Positions 33,727 through 44,969 of a DNA stretch of 64,000 nt are shown here, one piece after another. How positions within the stretch are numbered: position 1 is the first letter of the stretch; every line of letters starts with the position of its first letter. The notes under the pieces were generated by a model. It saw nothing but the letters and a program-made list of their open reading frames with translations, had not been told where the DNA came from and did no database searches. This stretch comes from Haliclona indistincta. Taxonomy: Eukaryota > Porifera > Demospongiae > Haplosclerida > Chalinidae. Where the stretch lies: the NCBI GenBank assembly GCA_964017065.1, contig OZ024792.1:3653754-3717753 (forward strand), given 5' to 3'. Made by a program: the position numbers and the translations under genes.

Positions 33727-34501
33727 TACACCATTTTTGCGGCGCACGCTAAAAGATAAGCTCTGAAACTTGCAATACAGGTAGAACTCGATATTATCTC
33801 GGTTGTGAATATGTGAAAGCTTTACACGAAGCTTAGTTCCAAAGTTATGGCGTGAGTTGCTTACTTTGTTTACCGTTGCTGATGATCTGGACTTCTCCAA
33901 AGGCAAAGCTGTCCACAGTTGACTGCCAAGAAGCTGATACGTTAGAATTTTGCTACAGGGTAGCAGCGCAGGTCCAGAGAAATCGTGTAAGCAAGCTATG
34001 GAAGCTATCTCGCTAGTGCACCGGTATGCGTGTGCTGTAATTATGCCTCGGTGGGCGGAGCCACGAGGCATACAGTAGTTCGTTTGTTTGTGTGTGTGTG
34101 TGTCATTATGCCTCGGTGGGCGGAGCCACGAGGCATACTGTAATCGTGCTGTCTGTCGGTCTGTCTGTTACACCATTTTTGCGGCGCACGCTTGAAGGTA
34201 AGCTCTGAAACTTGCAATGCAGGTAGAACTCGATATTATCTCGGTTGTGAACTAGCGAAATTTTGATGCAAAGCTTTGTTCTAGAGTTAGCTTTTGCTGA
34301 CGATCAGGACTTCTCAGAACACAAAACTACCCACAGCAGACCGCCTACTAGCTTGTAGGTTAGATTTATACTGCAGGATGGCAGCGCAGGTCCGTAGAAA
34401 CTGCGCGGGGAAGCTAACACTACTGTCTACTGGCCATTGTAGGCACGCCCAGTTAATTACACAATGTGGTCAGCACTGTTTGGCTTCTGATTGCATAACT
34501 A

Positions 34502-36339
34502 TACAGTCGAGTCGCCAACAGACCGGAAGTCAATTGAAGCCCATACAAATTTATTTTTTGATGACGCCCACTTTCGCGCAGCTATGGCGGTTCTGCGGAG
34601 TGGCTTTAGCAATGCATAACTTCTGACACATTGATTGTATTCTATTTATTTTTGGAATGCATAATCATCATATATTCTTTTATCTATTCTCCAAGTTGCG
34701 CGTTCGTGACTTGTACACACCGTGGTAAATATCAACAAACGCGAAAATCGACCGTCTGCCTAAAGTCCGTCAGGAAATTGTTTGCGCTGGACAAATCTTT
34801 ACAATTTTTTGGTTATAGCTAGTTCAATTGTAGATGTAATGTTAGTAAAAATCTGGAGTTGTTCCCGAGCACACAGAAAAAATTATAGCACCGCACGTGT
34901 TCATGTATTCATGGAGTATTGAATAGGCACCCATACTAAGGTAACGTTGTGGTACAGCTACGATAACATTACTTTTGAACCAATTAGCATAGTATACAGT
35001 GTATTGTTTGTGTATGTAGGGTCTTGGGTAGAAATCATGTCTGTGAGTACTCGAAGCAAGCGGCGATTGTCCTATGGTCAGGCCGGCGCCAGTGTCGATC
35101 AGGAAGATTGTGATCCAGCATTAGTATGTGCACTTTGTAAAGAAACACACCAGTATACGAGCACTGTCCACTCATGGCAAAGCACTCAAGCCCGAAGTGT
35201 TGTGAGTGAGTATGGTATCACCCAAAATGATACAGTATGTCGTCCTTGTCGGGATGATATACGTAGAGTAGTGGCAAATCCTGATTTGAAACCTAGGTGG
35301 AGAAAAGAGCAAGAAAAAAAGTGTTGTGTTAAAGATTGTGCTGACACATGTCATGTGGTGCACAGTAAACTCATTGACAGTGACAACGCAAAGAAAGTAC
35401 AACCCTTCAGTTCGAAAACAATAGCATACCTTTCCCAACTCCGCTATGCTCTCAGCACTACCATAAAGCATACAGCGCAATTCAACCAAGGCAAATATTA
35501 ATATTTTGCCCAACATGCGGAATTTCGCTAAGGCATGCAATTACACGGCAATGCCCAAATGCAGATTTAATTAAAGAGCACCTAACAAAAACAACTGATT
35601 TTAATGGCACGCTTCTGCCAGAGGACAAGGTATGCTTCACATGCTACAAGGCCCATCTTACTATTTTACAAGAAGAGAAGAAAATAAGCCGAGATGGTGA
35701 CCTACAGTTATTAATTGAAGAAGTACAACAGCATACACGTACGTACCTCATTTCTTGATTCTCTACTGTCTGAAGATGAAGTAAGCATTGCTGGTGAGAG
35801 TGAAGAAGAGAATATTGACTCAGACACTATATTTTAACTAAAGTAAACTATTGTATCCACTGTTCGTGTTTTGTATCTATTTTAAATCTACTTTGTATTA
35901 ATAACAACACTATAAGCACCTACACTAGTCGTCAGGAAATTGTTTGCGCTGTAGATTTTACGTTCAAAGTACATTCAACATATGCATTAATGTTGTGAGT
36001 AATACTTACTTGAAACTTGAGTTGTTCTGAAGTATCCTCTGGAAGCTGTCGAGCTGACAACCCCCTCCTGTGATCCGCCATTTTTCACGCTATCGCTTTG
36101 AAAACGGTGAAACGGCCGACCATCAATCAGCAGCAGTACATAAACCACTCAAGACGATAGAAGAGTCTTTGGAGAACGCACTAAAACCTTATCTAAGACG
36201 ATTCTTTACTTCTGAAGAGCAGGGCAGGTCCTTGTTCATAGACAACGAAACGGCCATTACACAGCGGAACTGAGCACAACAAATGACGTCATCAAAAAAA
36301 TAAATTCACGTGACTTCTGCCGTTGGCGACTCGACTGTA
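34502..36339 (+). mobile_element. DNA transposon derivative encoding a cysteine-rich protein
   Basis: TACAGTCGAGTCGCCAAC at the left is mirrored by GTTGGCGACTCGACTGTA at the right; similarity continues weakly (TTTATTTTTTGATGACG). A TA duplication flanks it (34500-34501 and 36340-36341), and the family B sequence joins across it (GCATAAC-TA-AAACTGC). It contains the broken cysteine-rich frame described below. No DDE domain is visible, so this is an internally deleted copy. The superfamily is uncertain: TA duplication suggests a Tc1/mariner-like reaction, while the Cys-rich protein resembles those encoded by large metazoan elements such as Academ or Kolobok. Confidence 0.75.
35037..35842 (+). 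pseudogene. Cysteine-rich transposon protein, N-terminal part, frameshifted
   Basis: From the ATG at 35037 the first block runs MSVSTRSKRRLSYGQAGA..., with paired cysteines CALCKETHQY, CRPCRDDIRR and CCVKDC, and stops at 35501. A second frame (about 35493-35756) continues the pattern: FCPTCGISLRHAITRQCPN, LIKEHLTKTTDFNG, CFTCYKAH. A third acidic stretch (SLLSEDEVSIAGESEEE) ends at about 35840. The order of CxxC pairs and the CxxCYKxH motif match a zinc-binding region seen at the start of proteins encoded by repetitive elements in sponges and cnidarians. At least two breaks make it a pseudogene. Assignment to a named superfamily is a guess. Confidence 0.6.
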
Positions 36340-38494
36340 TAAAACTGCTGTATGCTGGCAGTTGAATGAATTCAACAGACTCGGTTATAGCTTTCTAGCT
36401 GCTGTGTTTTTGAAGCAAGTCCAGTATTGCTGTTCAGTATGCATGTGCTTTCACCGAGGCATCAGCACCTGTGGTGCTATTTTTCCGTCTGTTACTTCAG
36501 TTTTGCGGCGTACGCTGAAAGGTAAGCTCTGAAACTAGCAATGCAAGTAGTACTCGATATTATCTCGCTTTTGATCATGTGAGAGCTTTACACGAAGCTT
36601 AGTTCCAGAGCTATGGCGTGATTTGCTCACCGCGATGCCCGTTTCTGGCAATCTGGACTTCTCTAAAGGCAAAGCTGTATACAGTTGACTGCCTAGAACC
36701 TGATAGGTTCAAATTTTACTGCAGGATAGCAGCGCAGGTCCAGAGAAATCGTGTAAGCAAGCTATGGAAGCTTTCTCGCTCGTGTGCTGTGCTAAACACT
36801 GTAGACACGCCCAGTTGAATTGTGGTTAGCATTGATTGGCTTCTGTTTGTATTACAAAATCACTGCATTGCGATTGCTGTACAGAAATCCTGTATACATG
36901 CATATGCTGTTGCTGTGTTTGAGGAATGGTGGATAGTTGTTTTTGTGATATATAGTGTCGTTCCACCGAGGCATCTGCACCTTAGGTGCTTCATTAACAT
37001 TGTAGACACGCCCAGTTGAATTGTGGTCAGCACTGCATGATTGGTTTCTGATTGCATAACTAAAGCACTGCATTGTGATTGCTGTACAGAAATCCTGTAT
37101 GCATGCATCTGCAGTTGCTGTGTTTGTGGAATGGTGGATAGTTGTGTTTGTGGATATAATGTCATTCCACCGAGGCATCTGCACCTTAGGTGCTTCATTA
37201 TGCCTCGGGGGGCGGAGCCACGAGGCATACTGTAATCGCGTTGTCTGTCATTCTGTCTGTCTGTCTGTTACACCATTTTTGCGGCGCACGCTGAACGGTG
37301 AGCTCTGAAACTTGCAATGCAGGTATAACTCGACATTATCTCGGTTGTGTATTAGCGAAAGTTCGATGCAAAGCTTTGTTCTAGAGTTATGGCGCGGTTT
37401 GCTTAGTTTGTTTACCGTTGCTGGTGATCTGGACTTCTCCAAAGGCAAAGCTGTCCACACTTGTCTGCCTAGAAGCTGATAGGTTGAAATTGTACTACAG
37501 GATAGCAGCGCAGGTCCAGAGAAATCGTGTAAAGCAAGCTATAGACGCTATATACCTCGGTCCCATGTGCTGTGCATGTGCTAAACACTGTAGACACGCC
37601 CAGTTGAATTGTGGTTAGCATTGATTGGCTTCTGTTTGTATTACAAAAGAACTGCATTGCGATTGCTGTACAGAAATCCTGTATACATGCATCTGCAGTT
37701 GCTGTGTTTGTGGAATGGTGGATAGTTTTTTTTTGATATAGTGTCATTCCACCGAGGCATCTGCACCTAGGTGCTTCATTCCGTCTGTTACTTCAGTATC
37801 TTAGTGTACGCTGAAAGTTAAGCTTTGGAACTGGCAATGTAAGTAGAACATGATATTATCTCGCTTTTGAACATGTGAAAGTTGTATACGAAGCTTCGTT
37901 CTTGAGTTATGGCGCGGTTTGCTTACTTTGTTTACCGTTGCTGGCGATCTGGACTTCTCCAAAGGCAAAGCTGTCCACAGTTGACTGCCTAGAAGCTGAT
38001 AGGTTAGAATTTTACTACAGGATAGCAGCGCAGGTCCAGAGAAGTCGTGTAAGCAAGCTATGGAAGCTATCTAGCTCGTGGTATGCGTGTGCTGTGCTCG
38101 TGCTGTGCTAAACACTGTAGACACGCCCAGTTGAATTGTGGTTAGCACTGATTGGCTTCTGATTGCATAACTAAAGCATTGTGACTGCTGTACAGAAATC
38201 CTGTATACATGCATCTGCATGCGCAGTTGCTGTGTTTGTAGAATGGTGGATAGTTGTGTTTGTTGATATTTGTAGCAGTATTCTCACAGCAATGAGTGCA
38301 GTAGTCATGTTGCAGTATACTTTAACTTGTTTCTACTGCAGCTTACATTGCATGCTTTCATGTTACTGTTTTGATCCTTCCGTGGATCTACTGCATGCAT
38401 ATATACGTGCTGTCATAATTATGCATCTGCTAATTGAATGCCATACATGCTACATTGTACTGCACCGAGGCATCTGCACCTTTGGTGCTTCATT

Positions 38495-38801
38495 CTTTCT
38501 GGAGCTGTCTATGGACTAGCTGTTGCAGTATGCTGTAGTAGTCGTGTACTAACTATGTAGACCTTAGCTCAGCGCACGGGTATGTGTTCATTAGACCACA
38601 GCTAAGCGATGTTGACCAATCAGGTTGCGTAGTTGCGTGCCTCTATTCTCATAATGGCATCCCGCCACTGCCGCGACTCTGTAATGGAATCCCGCCACGC
38701 GGTGCAGATTACGGTTCAGTACGCGGAGTTCTACTGAATAATTTTTACAGCGCTCGCGTGTCCTTGCTTGTAGTTAGCGTCGTTTCTGTTTGCTGTTGCT
38801 A
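38495..38801. other. Flank before the gap; no gene recognised
   Basis: This contains an end fragment of the dispersed repeat (TTAGCTCAGCGCACGGGTATG at about 38566). Two near-repeats of CATCCCGCCAC / AATCCCGCCACGC lie near 38655-38700. The sequence stops at the unresolved gap. Confidence 0.5.
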
Positions 38802-39001
38802 NNNNNNNNNNNNNNNNNNNNNNNNNNNNNNNNNNNNNNNNNNNNNNNNNNNNNNNNNNNNNNNNNNNNNNNNNNNNNNNNNNNNNNNNNNNNNNNNNNN
38901 NNNNNNNNNNNNNNNNNNNNNNNNNNNNNNNNNNNNNNNNNNNNNNNNNNNNNNNNNNNNNNNNNNNNNNNNNNNNNNNNNNNNNNNNNNNNNNNNNNNN
39001 N
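38802..39001. other. Assembly gap (200 N)
   Basis: Exactly 200 undetermined bases. Reading frames drawn across it are meaningless. The right edge abuts an inverted repeat (39002-39165), which may have caused the break. Confidence 0.99.
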
Positions 39002-39165
39002 CTAACAATGTTGCTGTAACTACTAGACGCAAGAACCAACTCGAGCTGAGAACAAATAGGGAATATGCCGGTCGAACTTACCCCGACATATTGATGCCGT
39101 CTGATGTCCGTTGAACAGCTCGAGATGGTTTCTTGCGTCTAGTAGTTACAGCAACATTGTTAGCT
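39002..39165. repeat. Inverted repeat at the gap edge
   Basis: CTAACAATGTTGCTGTAACT at 39002 is mirrored by AGTTACAGCAACATTGTTAG ending at about 39162. The arms extend about 45 bp each (ACTAGACGCAAGAA, CTCGAGCTG) around a loop of about 65 bp. The left arm begins directly at the gap. It could be a foldback element or a chimeric read artefact. Confidence 0.75.
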
Positions 39166-39467
39166 GACCTTACCCATGTATATTCTTGCGCTTGAAAACT
39201 GGAGTAGCAATCCCAGCATGATTTCAAGCGCGAACAAGCAGTTACCGCTGACGCCTTATTTATAGCTTCTGGATGGAAAGTTTCTTCTTTTCCAGAGACC
39301 TAACCAATGACCTTCCTATTTCCCAACGTAAGACAGTTGTAGGACAAACGATTCTATCTATCAGACAGAAGAGAAGATCGCGGAATCTAGCCTGAACTAC
39401 ACAGCAATGATTGGGAAATGATTCTAAATAACGCCCATGCCCCTACAGCCGAATTTATTCTAATTCC
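39166..39467. other. No gene recognised
   Basis: About 300 bp of ordinary sequence between the gap-edge palindrome and an inverted family B copy. I searched it for the missing last exon of the S14 gene and did not find it. Confidence 0.45.
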
Positions 39468-40043
39468 AATGAAAATCTGGGAGTGTTTATAATGTTCAGT
39501 TCAAGTGCAGGGCACAGCACTCGAGCGAGATAGTGTGCATAGCTTGCTTACACAATTTCTTTAGACATGCACTGCTACCCTGTAGTGAAATTCTAACCTT
39601 ATCAGCTTCTAGGCAGTCGACTGTGGATAGTTTTGTCTACGGAGAACTCTAGATCGCCAGCAACGGCCATCGACCGCGAGGGAATTAAATTATGCCATAA
39701 CTCGAGAACGAAACTTTATGTACAAGCCTGGCATGCTGTTCTGAAGTAAAAGACGAACTCACTAGCTGTAAGGCAGCCAGCAGTAGACAATTTTGTCTTC
39801 ACATCACCAAAAACAGCCATCCAGGTGAGCCATCTACGCAATAAGCACTATAACTTACGCAATAAGCACTATAACTGAAATTCTTCAAATACAAATCCGA
39901 GCAAGCATAGTTTTCTACCTGTGCTCCAGCAAGCGCTTAGTTTCAGCAAGCGACGAGAAATCGTTGTGACAGACAGACTGACATAATGAATGTCAACACA
40001 ACTACTGTTTGCCTTATGGCTCTGCCCACCGAGGCATAATAAT
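39468..40043 (-). repeat. Repeat family B, inverted diverged copy
   Basis: Read on the minus strand it has the head (ATTATGCCTCGGTGGGCAGA, ending near 40043), a short GTCT run, GTTCTCGAGTTATGGC (about 39700) and CAGTCGACTGCCTAGAAGC (about 39610). An internal partial duplication of the body lies at 39735-39870. The tail is missing. Confidence 0.75.
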
Positions 40044-40709
40044 ATGTGCACAAGGTCAACAGGCCAACAGGCATGCCTATCTACTATTGATCATAACTCC
40101 CTCAGACTCATGAGCTTAAACTCAGTTACTGTATAACGTTCTAATTGGAGGCATAGGTAATAGAAAGAAACAGCAACAGTATTCTATAATAGACGGCTCA
40201 CATAAATTTCTAGACCACTTTCAAAGAATTTCAAGGCGTGTTCACAAGGACTCTGCAAAGTGGATCAAATTTGCATTCAAACAGTACTCAATTCACTTCA
40301 GGAGGTAGTATTGGAAGCAAATTGAGACTTTAGCGTGTGGGTGCATACCAAAGCAAGTAGATACAAGGCGCTTGGCAGACTAGTAAACCTTCGTAATGGA
40401 CATTTGAAGAGCATAGTGTAGCCTTTTGAGTCACGTAATTAGTTATATGTTAACGCTAACAATGTGCATTGGCGGTTTTGGGGGTACAATGCGCATCAAA
40501 AGTGGATTCTATGCGAACATGTCTTATAAATCAAAGAAGCAAGCTGTTGTGAGCTGTTCTGTGGTGGCTTTTGAACTGTAAGACAGTAAACGCCCTTGCT
40601 TTATGATGACACATACCAACAAACAATGGCATATTAAAAATAGGGATTTTTACAGTAGGTAATAGGATCATTCATTTGGCTTTCTGATCCTAGCAAAACT
40701 CTATGCTAT
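40044..40709. other. No gene recognised
   Basis: Ordinary AT-moderate sequence without repeats that I could match inside the window and without a convincing reading frame. Confidence 0.4.
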
Positions 40710-41384
40710 AATTATGCCTCGGTGGGCGGAGCCACGAGGCATACAGTAGTCATGTTGTGTGTGTGTGTGTCTGTTCATTGCCGGCATAGCGCATCGGACG
40801 CTAAAAACTAAGCGCTGATATCAGCAACACAGGTAGAAATCGCTATTTGCTCGGAACTGTATTGATAAATTGTTGGTTCTAAAGCTCCGTTTGTGAGTTA
40901 TGGCATGAGATGCTTACCTCGATGGCTGTTCCCGGCTATCTGGACTCCTCTAAATACAAAACAGTTTACAGCTGACTGCCTTACAGCTAGTGAGTTTGTT
41001 TGTACTACAAAACAGCTTGGAAGGTCTAGCGAAATTCTCTCAAAGGCCTACAGCTCGAGCTACAGTAGTTGCTGATGATCTAGAGTTCTCAGTAGACAAA
41101 ACTATCCACAGTTGACTGCCTAGAAGCTGATAAGTCACAGGATAGCAGCGTATTTCTAAAGAAATTGTGTAAGCAAGCTATGGACGCTATCTCGCTCGTG
41201 TATGTGCTGTGCTGTGCTCTGCACTCGAATTGACACGCCCAGTTAAATTAGTGGTCAGCACTGATTGGCTTCTGATTGCATAACTATTATACTGCATTGT
41301 GATCGCTGGTATAACAGCTGCAGTTTGTTGCTGTGTATGTGACATGGTTATTCCTCCTAGGCATCTGCACCTTTGGTGCTTCAT
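40710..41384 (+). repeat. Repeat family B, isolated full-length copy
   Basis: Head (ATTATGCCTCGGTGGGCGGA at 40710), GT-rich run, body with GTGAGTTATGGCATGAG and CACAGTTGACTGCCTAGAAG, and tail (CTAGGCATCTGCACCTTTGGTG, ending in TTCATT at 41384). It lies immediately downstream of the S14 gene on the opposite strand. Confidence 0.8.
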
Positions 41385-41649
41385 TGTTAAACAGTACTTA
41401 TCAGTAACCTGCTCAAAATTTTATGTAGACTGTAAACTAGAAATCTTGTTGCTAGAAACAGTTGTTAGCAACAATAATTATGAAAATCCCTGAAATATAC
41501 CAGATAATTGGTTGTCACAGTAACATTGCAAATCAGGTTACATTCTAAGACAATAATTGTGACCGTGCATGCGAAAAGGGGGCACTTGGCTCAATTTTTC
41601 TGCACGCAGTCACAATTTACAAGTGAAAGAAGGATGCAATGATGCTTAC

Positions 41650-44309
41650 CTATTCTTCCTATTTTCATTCCTGATCTAGCAAGAGCTCTTAGAGAACTTG
41701 CAGCACCAGGACCAGGAGTCCTGGTCCTAAAATAATGGAAAGAGTGAATGAGTGCTGAATTGCAATAAAATACTGACCTTGTTCCACCAGTAGCTCGCAG
41801 CTTGATATGCAATGCAGTGATACCCCTTTCTTTGCACAATTGAGCAACATCTTGTGCAGCCAACATAGCAGCATATGGTGATGCCTGTGATCAACACACA
41901 CAAAAACAGTCATCAAACAATAGCCTAAGTACAAGTTCGGACAAATAACATGCAGTAGTTGCAGCCACATAATAATAATGAAACTGGTTATTGTGCACTT
42001 TCACAGAAGCTGTAGAAATTTTGTTGCACAATCAGATGTGATCTGTTCGCTATGAACATCAATGAGAACTAACAAAACATTTACTAACCTCATCACGGTC
42101 AGCCTTCACTTTCATTCCACCAGTCACACGAGCAATAGTCTCCCTAGTACAAAACCAAGTTGATTATCCCCAATAAAACAGGACACATAATCAGAAATAG
42201 TCACAGATACTAACTAGAGCTCTAATGAACGCATACCCATGCGCTGAGCTAGGAGCTAAAGATAGACTTGATGATGGCTAAAGATGACATCGACTTTCCG
42301 GCGGTACCATTTGCTTTGTCTTTGTTGATAACAGGCAGTCATAGACTTCTAAGAGGTAGGCGGCAACCCCAAGATGATCACTATTGGTTGCTGCTAGAAA
42401 AATGTTACTTTCACTGGCTGCCATCAAGTCTGAGAGAATTTTGATGCAAGAAACTAAACTTTTAGCATAGTTTGTTTCCCTAACTGCTACCAGATAGCGC
42501 ACTGCTTACTTATTTTACTTCTGGAAAACTACTAACTATTGCACATCGAATGATGGTCTTCATAGCGCTCTAGCATGTTTCCTTGCCTTTTGCTGCTACA
42601 GATGATCACACCCACATTCGATTACAATAATGGAGGTGCACGCTTTCGCATACCTTTACAAGTAGGTTCTGGTTAGGTACAGGATAGCTTCGTTCCCAGC
42701 CAAATTTTCGCAACGCGGAAACGCAACGGAACGAAACGGCAAAAATTGGGCCTGGTACACACTGCAAGGGTAGAGATTCATATTACTCGGCAATAAATAA
42801 TTATTGTTAACGAACACTTGCTAATGCTGAAGCAAGCGAGATTAACACGACACAGCGCTTGCCTTTAGGGATACTGGGTTGCTTCAGCTTGCTGTCACAA
42901 AGGAATGGGAGAAGTTGGCGGCTAACACACTCGCTGTTCAACGTAGAAAATCAGACAAAAATCACAAAACCATTGCAAATTAGTGATAAAAAATATCCTA
43001 ATGCTTAGGCTTTCGTGTATAATCATGTTGACAAAGGCAGAACAGCACAAATGCCGAGCTGTATGATACTTTTAATTTAGCGAGAATGCCCAAAAAGAAT
43101 ACGAATACCCAGGAGGTCCCAGAAAGAAAAATTACCGACCCCAGGCCAAAAAGTGGGTGGGTGGGTTGAGAGGATTTTTACACAAAAAGTCATTTTGCGT
43201 AAATTTTAGCCACTACAACTCTGGTGCACTTTAGAGTATTTTTGCAGGTTCTTGACACCACAGGAGGTCTATATCATGCGGATATAACTTGCTTTTGTTA
43301 TTATTTGCAGTGTGAATTATACATACACTGTAAAACGCAGGTATTATGCTAAGAAGGGTGTGGACTGGAGGCGTGGCTACCATAGCTGGTCCTGAGCCAG
43401 GCAGTTATTCTACTCACCAGCTTCTGCAGTAGATTCAGCTGCACTCAGCTCTTGAATGATGTTCTTCCGTCGAAGGAAGGTCAGTATCCAATCGTGGAGT
43501 TATAGCGGCAATGGGTGCTTTTCTGTGACCACGAGCACTCATGCGCTATGTGCATGCTCTGAAACGTGGTAGTTGCGCTTAATCTTGGATACATTCACAG
43601 CGGTAGTGCCGCCGCTTTCTGATCTCTGCTGCTGGAGCAGTGTTCTGCATGATCGCGATCGATACTAGGCTGACGCACCCGCGCTATCGACAATGAGCTA
43701 CGCGATTGTCTCGATCGTCATCTTTTCATGAATATTAATTAGTTTGACTTGTGAATATCATTATATGACACGTTATGACGTAGTGGGTTGGTGGGTATTG
43801 GGGCTATGTAAAAAACCGGCCTGGGGTCGAAAATTTCCGCCATTGGAACCCCCTGCGAATACCCCAGATACCGGGGTATAGTTTGAGCACACGCACTAGT
43901 ACCCTTGCAGTGTGTACCATGCCCAATTTTCGCAGTTTCTGCGTTGCAAAATTTGACAGGAAACAAGACTAGGTACAGGAGGAATGCCGCCTACTTTATA
44001 TTCAAAACTAAACCCTAAACACCTAAGGACCATTGGGAGGATTGTTCTAAACAGGGCCTCTGGCCCTCAATATAATTATATTCAGTCATTTATGCATTGG
44101 CCGCATGGTGTGGTCACATGCGCACCCTTGAAAAGATAGCAAACAAAGCTGTTAAATAAATACCTTCCAGAGAGATCAGTTACGTGCACAAAGGTATCAT
44201 TAAATGAAGCAAATATGTGAGCCACTCCAAAGACAAGCTCTCCTTCAGGAACTTGTGGACCTAACTGAATGTTTTCTTCCTCCTTCACCTTGCCCTTTCT
44301 CTTGGCCAT
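41650..44309 (-). CDS. RPS14: 40S ribosomal protein S14 (uS11), last exon not found
   Basis: S14 is a component of the small ribosomal subunit platform. Four coding exons on the minus strand join in phase: 44164-44309 ([20 protein letters not shown] to HVTDLSG), 42089-42143 ([19 protein letters not shown]), 41778-41884 ([20 protein letters not shown] to RATGGT) and 41650-41726 ([20 protein letters not shown] to MKIGRI). All three introns have GT-AG ends. The start is the first ATG, in the usual S14 context. The protein matches animal S14 closely. The final exon, which should encode about 22 residues ending in an Arg/Lys-rich tail, was not seen between 41649 and 39002. It may be in the gap or farther left. 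A probable 5' UTR exon ends at about 44429 with a GTATGT donor. The largest intron (42144-44163) hosts a transposon. Confidence 0.93.
42661..42684. mobile_element. Left part of an older MULE terminal repeat
   Basis: TAGGTTCTGGTTAGGTACAG matches the start of the MULE-type element at 21904-21925. Its continuation resumes after the inserted element at 43972. Confidence 0.65.
42685..43971. mobile_element. MULE-like element in the largest S14 intron, 9-bp TSD
   Basis: The element begins TAGCTTCGTTCCCAGCCAAA and ends (mirrored) TTTGACAGGAAACAAGACTA. The arms match imperfectly for about 50 bp (CAAATTTTCGCAACGCGGAAAC / mirrored TTTCTGCGTTGCAAAATTTG). A perfect 9-bp duplication GGTACAGGA flanks it (42676-42684 and 43972-43980). 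The target was a TIR of the TAGGTACAGGAGG family, so this is a transposon within a transposon within an intron. At 1,287 bp it has no transposase that I can recognise. Confidence 0.85.
43972..44070. mobile_element. Right part of the older MULE terminal repeat plus a repeat relic
   Basis: GGTACAGGAGGAATGCCGCC continues the family end interrupted at 42684. It is followed by CTAAACCCTAAAC and CTAAGGACCATTGGGAGGAT, similar to the tandem GGGAGGGTCGTCCTAA repeats at 58390-58520. Confidence 0.6.
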
Positions 44310-44969
44310 TTTATCTTAGATAAGAAAAAAACAATGTCATCACAAAAAATAGACTAGTAGACAGCAACTTAAAAGGATGCCAAGGCCAGAGGAATACTGC
44401 TAAAGAAGATGGGAAAAGATACATACCTAGTTGCAAAACAAGCCTGATTGTACCACAATAACGTACGTACGTACACGTGATAGATACTATTGCGCGTGCG
44501 TATTATCAATATTGATCCAGCTAGGCGGTGACCGATTTACCGCTCGCGTCGATTCGCTTGTATAATACCGTATAAAAAAGTTACAATCATAATTTTTTGT
44601 ATACTGATGGGCGTAGCATTGTACTTGTGTAGCCTTTCTTGTAACTTCAAGTGCGCTTTCTTGTGCTGTTGGCGAACTGAAACTCTAAACGCCAGAAAAA
44701 GGTTGGTGATTCGTTTATCTTAAACATAGACGATAGCTTTGTAAATGATATATTATTGTGTGTAACTAACAAGAGAAAAACTAGATCTTCCTCATCAAGA
44801 ACACAAAGTATATACCTTAGTTTGTGGAATGACGGTGTACTGTGATGATTGGTTGACTTTATCTGAGACATTGTGGTTGTAAATATTTCTAGTCTACTTG
44901 ATTACTAACCCCTACACCGACAAAATCGTTACTCTTGTCATCACCTAATGGCAATTCTGTTGTGTAAGG

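Larger units (their letters stand above)
32436..38494 (+). repeat. Repeat family B: head-to-tail array with nested elements
   Basis: Unit: head ATTATGCCTCGGTGGGCGGA with CCACGAGGCAT completing a hairpin, then (GTCT)n, then a body with GTTCTCGAGTTATGGCG and CACAGTTGACTGCCTAGAAG, then a tail ACCGAGGCATCTGCACC followed by a GCACCTTAGGTGC hairpin and TTCATT. Heads are at 32436, 33651, 34039, 34105 and 37197; tails at 33611, 36450, 36960, 37170, 37750 and 38460. Tails directly abut the next head (TGCTTCATTATGCCTCGG at about 37190). The array is interrupted by the elements at 32811-33452 and 34502-36339. Body motifs show it is distantly related to family A. Confidence 0.85.

Noticed and set aside
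38584..39114. Reading frame spanning the N gap
   Set aside because: Most of its codons are undetermined bases.
42278..42502. Minus-strand 74-residue frame in the largest S14 intron
   Set aside because: No match to S14 or to a family I know, and no splice signals joining it; kept as intronic sequence.
44647..44871. Small gene divergent from S14
   Set aside because: A 74-residue minus frame without recognisable domain; it lies upstream of S14 and may be promoter or UTR sequence.
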